This document shows, piece by piece, positions 62,275-64,000 of a DNA stretch of 64,000 nucleotides (its first letter is position 1; each line of letters opens with the position of its first letter). Origin of the DNA: JBGPTK01 sp963797765. GTDB taxonomy: Bacteria > Acidobacteriota > Terriglobia > Acidiferrales > UBA7541. The notes beneath the pieces are model-generated. The model did no database searches. It saw only the letters and a list, made by a program, of their open reading frames with translations, and was not told where the DNA came from. The stretch is from positions 310,001 through 374,000 of the forward strand of contig CAWCQU010000007.1 of assembly GCA_963797765.1 (NCBI GenBank), written 5' to 3'. Made by a program: the position numbers and the translations under genes.

Positions 62275-62612
62275 GTGTAGGTAAAGGCTGGCGGCTCAGC
62301 CGAATCTACCCCGCTGGTCGAAACTTACCATCATTCCTGAAGCGAAGAAAGCTTGCGAGAAACACTGCGTGCCAGGATGTGCGAACAGGAATTTCTAAAC
62401 GCCAAGGAAAGTCGCATCCGGCAGAGACTCGTCACTCTAGAAACGCCAGTCTTCATCTCACAAGGTGAGTTCGCGAAAGCCGGGTCGGCGCTATCCCCTT
62501 CATTTACATATTGTTGTACAAACCCAAATCTGTGTAAGAAATCGAGCCAAATGGACGCTGCTCCCATCCCTGTCCCTCAGTACAGCAGATTCGCGCGGAA
62601 TAGTTGGCTAAA
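62275..62612. other. Divergent region between eutB and pentapeptide-repeat gene
   Basis: A 338-base gap that should hold the eut promoter on the minus strand and the pentapeptide-gene promoter on the plus strand. No clear -35/-10, operator or riboswitch was recognised. A 128-codon frame that crosses it is out of frame with the real downstream gene. Confidence 0.4.
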
Positions 62613-64000
62613 ATGGCTCGTACTTGTAATTCGTGCGTTTCTTCCGAGGCAGCCCCTTTCATGCGTACGACGAGTTTCGAATCAGAAGCTGCAGCTCCCG
62701 GGAAGCAGACCCGCGACCACATCTCTCGCCTGGAACTGAGGGGAATCCTCCAATCCCACCAGGATTGGATCAACTCCGGTGGAACAGAGGGTCAGAAGGC
62801 CACGCTTGTTTATGCCAATCTCGTAAGCGCCGATCTGGCAGGAGCAAATCTTCGTGGCGCCGACCTCCAAAAAGCAAATCTGAATTGGGCCGTTCTCGTG
62901 CTCGCGAATCTGAAGGACGCCTTTCTTTTTCAATCGAGTTTGCATGATGCCGACCTGTTGGGCGCCGAACTGCAAGGAGCCAATCTTCAGGGTGCATCTC
63001 TCGCCACGGCTACCGGACTCTCGGTTCAACAACTGGCAAGCACCAATCTTTCCGGCGCATTGTTGCCAAAGCATGTGGTCGACTTGCTGGGCCGCGACCA
63101 AGTGGCCCGGTCATCCAAGATTGCCGGGCGCCTGCTCGCGGCGATTGTGTCGTTTAGTGTAATTGTTGCAGGGCTCATCGCCTCGACCAGAGACGCACAG
63201 TTGGTGACGAATTTCTCAGCTTTCCCAATCCCCTACATCGGCCAATTTCTTCCCGTGGTTCAGTTCTACCTGGTCGCTCCTTTGCTTTTGCTGGGTCTAC
63301 AAATTTACTTTCATTTCTATTTGCAACGGTTGTGGGAGGGGCTGGCTGGATTGCCCGCGATATTTCCCGATGGTGGGACAGTGGATCAAGGTGGTTCTCG
63401 CATTGTGGTCGCCCTCGGACGCTTTCACTTACAACGCAAGAACGGCCATCTGCCGCGGCCTTTGCTGATCGAAGCGGTGATAGCGGTCGCGCTTGCCTAC
63501 TGGCTGGTGCCGATCACGCTTTTCTTCATGTGGGCACGTTATCTGACGCGGCAAGACATGCGCGGAACCATGCTGCAAGTATTCGCAATCATCGCTGCGA
63601 TTGCGATCGCTGTGTTTTTGCCTCAAATTGTGGATAAGACCTTCCACGAGAAGCGTGGCGAGTCATCACCGGCAGAGCCCTCGCGAATAAAGCGGTACTC
63701 AAAATGGGCAAAGGCTCATTGGCGCGGGGCGCTGCCTGTAGGAGCCGGATTGACTCTGCTTCTGCTTTCCTGGGGAACAATCGACGGGTTGCCGCATGAC
63801 ACGGGATGGGTTCCTGAAGCGAAAACTGGGGGCGTAACTGCATGGTCCGCGAACTTATTCTGGATGGCAGGCTATAACCCCTACCCTATTCTTACGGAGG
63901 CAACTGTATCGATTCGACCGGCAAGTTGGTCAGGGCGCGAGGAAGACCTGGGACAAGTGAGCGGCGCTTGGCTAAATCAATCGAGCCTCCGTTACATACA
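62613..64000 (+). CDS. Pentapeptide-repeat membrane protein, cut by window end
   Basis: An open frame from ATG 62613 to the end of the window (at least 462 codons). A stop at 62601 bounds it upstream; ATG 62661 (MRTTSFESEA), preceded by GAGG, is an alternative start. About ten pentapeptide units A(D/N)L follow: YANLVSADLAGANLRGADLQ, KANLNWAVLVLANLKDAFLF, LHDADLLGAELQGANLQGAS. After residue ~180 come several membrane helices (AIVSFSVIVAGLIA; LVAPLLLLGLQIYFHF; AVIAVALAYWLVPITLFFMW). The C-terminal soluble part continues beyond 64000. Function unknown. Confidence 0.8.
   Translation, partial: MARTCNSCVSSEAAPFMRTTSFESEAAAPGKQTRDHISRLELRGILQSHQDWINSGGTEGQKATLVYANLVSADLAGANLRGADLQKANLNWAVLVLANLKDAFLFQSSLHDADLLGAELQGANLQGASLATATGLSVQQLASTNLSGALLPKHVVDLLGRDQVARSSKIAGRLLAAIVSFSVIVAGLIASTRDAQLVTNFSAFPIPYIGQFLPVVQFYLVAPLLLLGLQIYFHFYLQRLWEGLAGLPAIFPDGGTVDQGGSRIVVALGRFHLQRKNGHLPRPLLIEAVIAVALAYWLVPITLFFMWARYLTRQDMRGTMLQVFAIIAAIAIAVFLPQIVDKTFHEKRGESSPAEPSRIKRYSKWAKAHWRGALPVGAGLTLLLLSWGTIDGLPHDTGWVPEAKTGGVTAWSANLFWMAGYNPYPILTEATVSIRPASWSGREEDLGQVSGAWLNQSSLRYI

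Noticed and set aside
62353..62739. 128-codon plus-strand frame before the pentapeptide gene
   Set aside because: Overlaps the real gene out of frame and has Arg/Cys/Ser-rich random composition.
1..64000. tRNA, rRNA, CRISPR arrays, insertion sequences, prophage
   Set aside because: No cloverleaf with GGTTCGA-type loop, no regularly spaced repeats and no transposase, integrase or phage genes were seen by eye.

Overview
The window looks like a chromosomal piece from an Acidobacteriota bacterium (inference). The base composition is moderately GC-rich. It carries an alternative complex III / caa3-oxidase supercluster, an acidobacterial-type duplicated orphan permease, a pyruvate:ferredoxin oxidoreductase paired with a dihydroorotate-dehydrogenase-like protein, several RND pumps and many secreted hypothetical proteins. 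No rRNA, tRNA, CRISPR array or insertion sequence was recognised.

Layout. 0-4 kb: a frameshifted TPR protein, a secreted M28 metallopeptidase and a DUF4136 protein. 4-10.4 kb (minus): a tripartite RND efflux operon (TolC-like, membrane-fusion lipoprotein, a 1220-residue pump with an inserted porter segment). 10.8-11.4 kb: a secreted two-repeat protein with a clear terminator. 11.6-24.4 kb: one long plus-strand respiratory operon, actA-B-C-D-E/F, a small unknown membrane protein, SCO, coxB-A-C-D; it oxidises quinol, passes electrons through c-type haems and reduces O2. 24.5-29.8 kb (minus): OsmC, a DHOD-like protein and NifJ. 30-34.5 kb: a degenerate receiver protein, a large Ig-repeat surface protein and a cupin protein, with a perfect CRP-type palindrome in the divergent region. 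34.7-42.4 kb: PPi-type phosphofructokinase, then a lysine/DAP cluster (dapE-like, asd, lysC, dapB, dapA, dapD; succinylase branch). 42.5-47 kb: DinB-like protein, a fragmented ADOP permease and a YeiH-type transporter. 47.1-49.2 kb: an exported adenosine-deaminase-like enzyme and a STAS protein. 49.3-56.8 kb (minus): an MdtABC-like system with two pumps and one fusion protein. 57-64 kb: a UBP-type zinc finger, DUF5996, a membrane glycosyltransferase, ethanolamine ammonia-lyase (EutBC) and a pentapeptide-repeat membrane protein cut by the window end.

A striking global feature is about 14 apparent single-base frameshifts: in the TPR gene, actB (three), the actE/actF junction, asd, the ADOP permease (five) and yeiH (two), and possibly at the end of the M28 gene. 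The 19-37 kb and 48-64 kb stretches look clean. Several shifts compensate one another, and reading across them restores family-like protein sequence, so assembly or read errors are the simplest explanation for most. The ADOP gene could be truly decaying.

No single wholly new system is obvious. The best candidates for a second look are the small unknown gene inside the act-cox operon, the RND pump with an extra ~130-residue porter segment, the DHOD-like/NifJ pair that lacks the catalytic cysteine, the phosphorylation-dead receiver next to it, and the CRP-type site.
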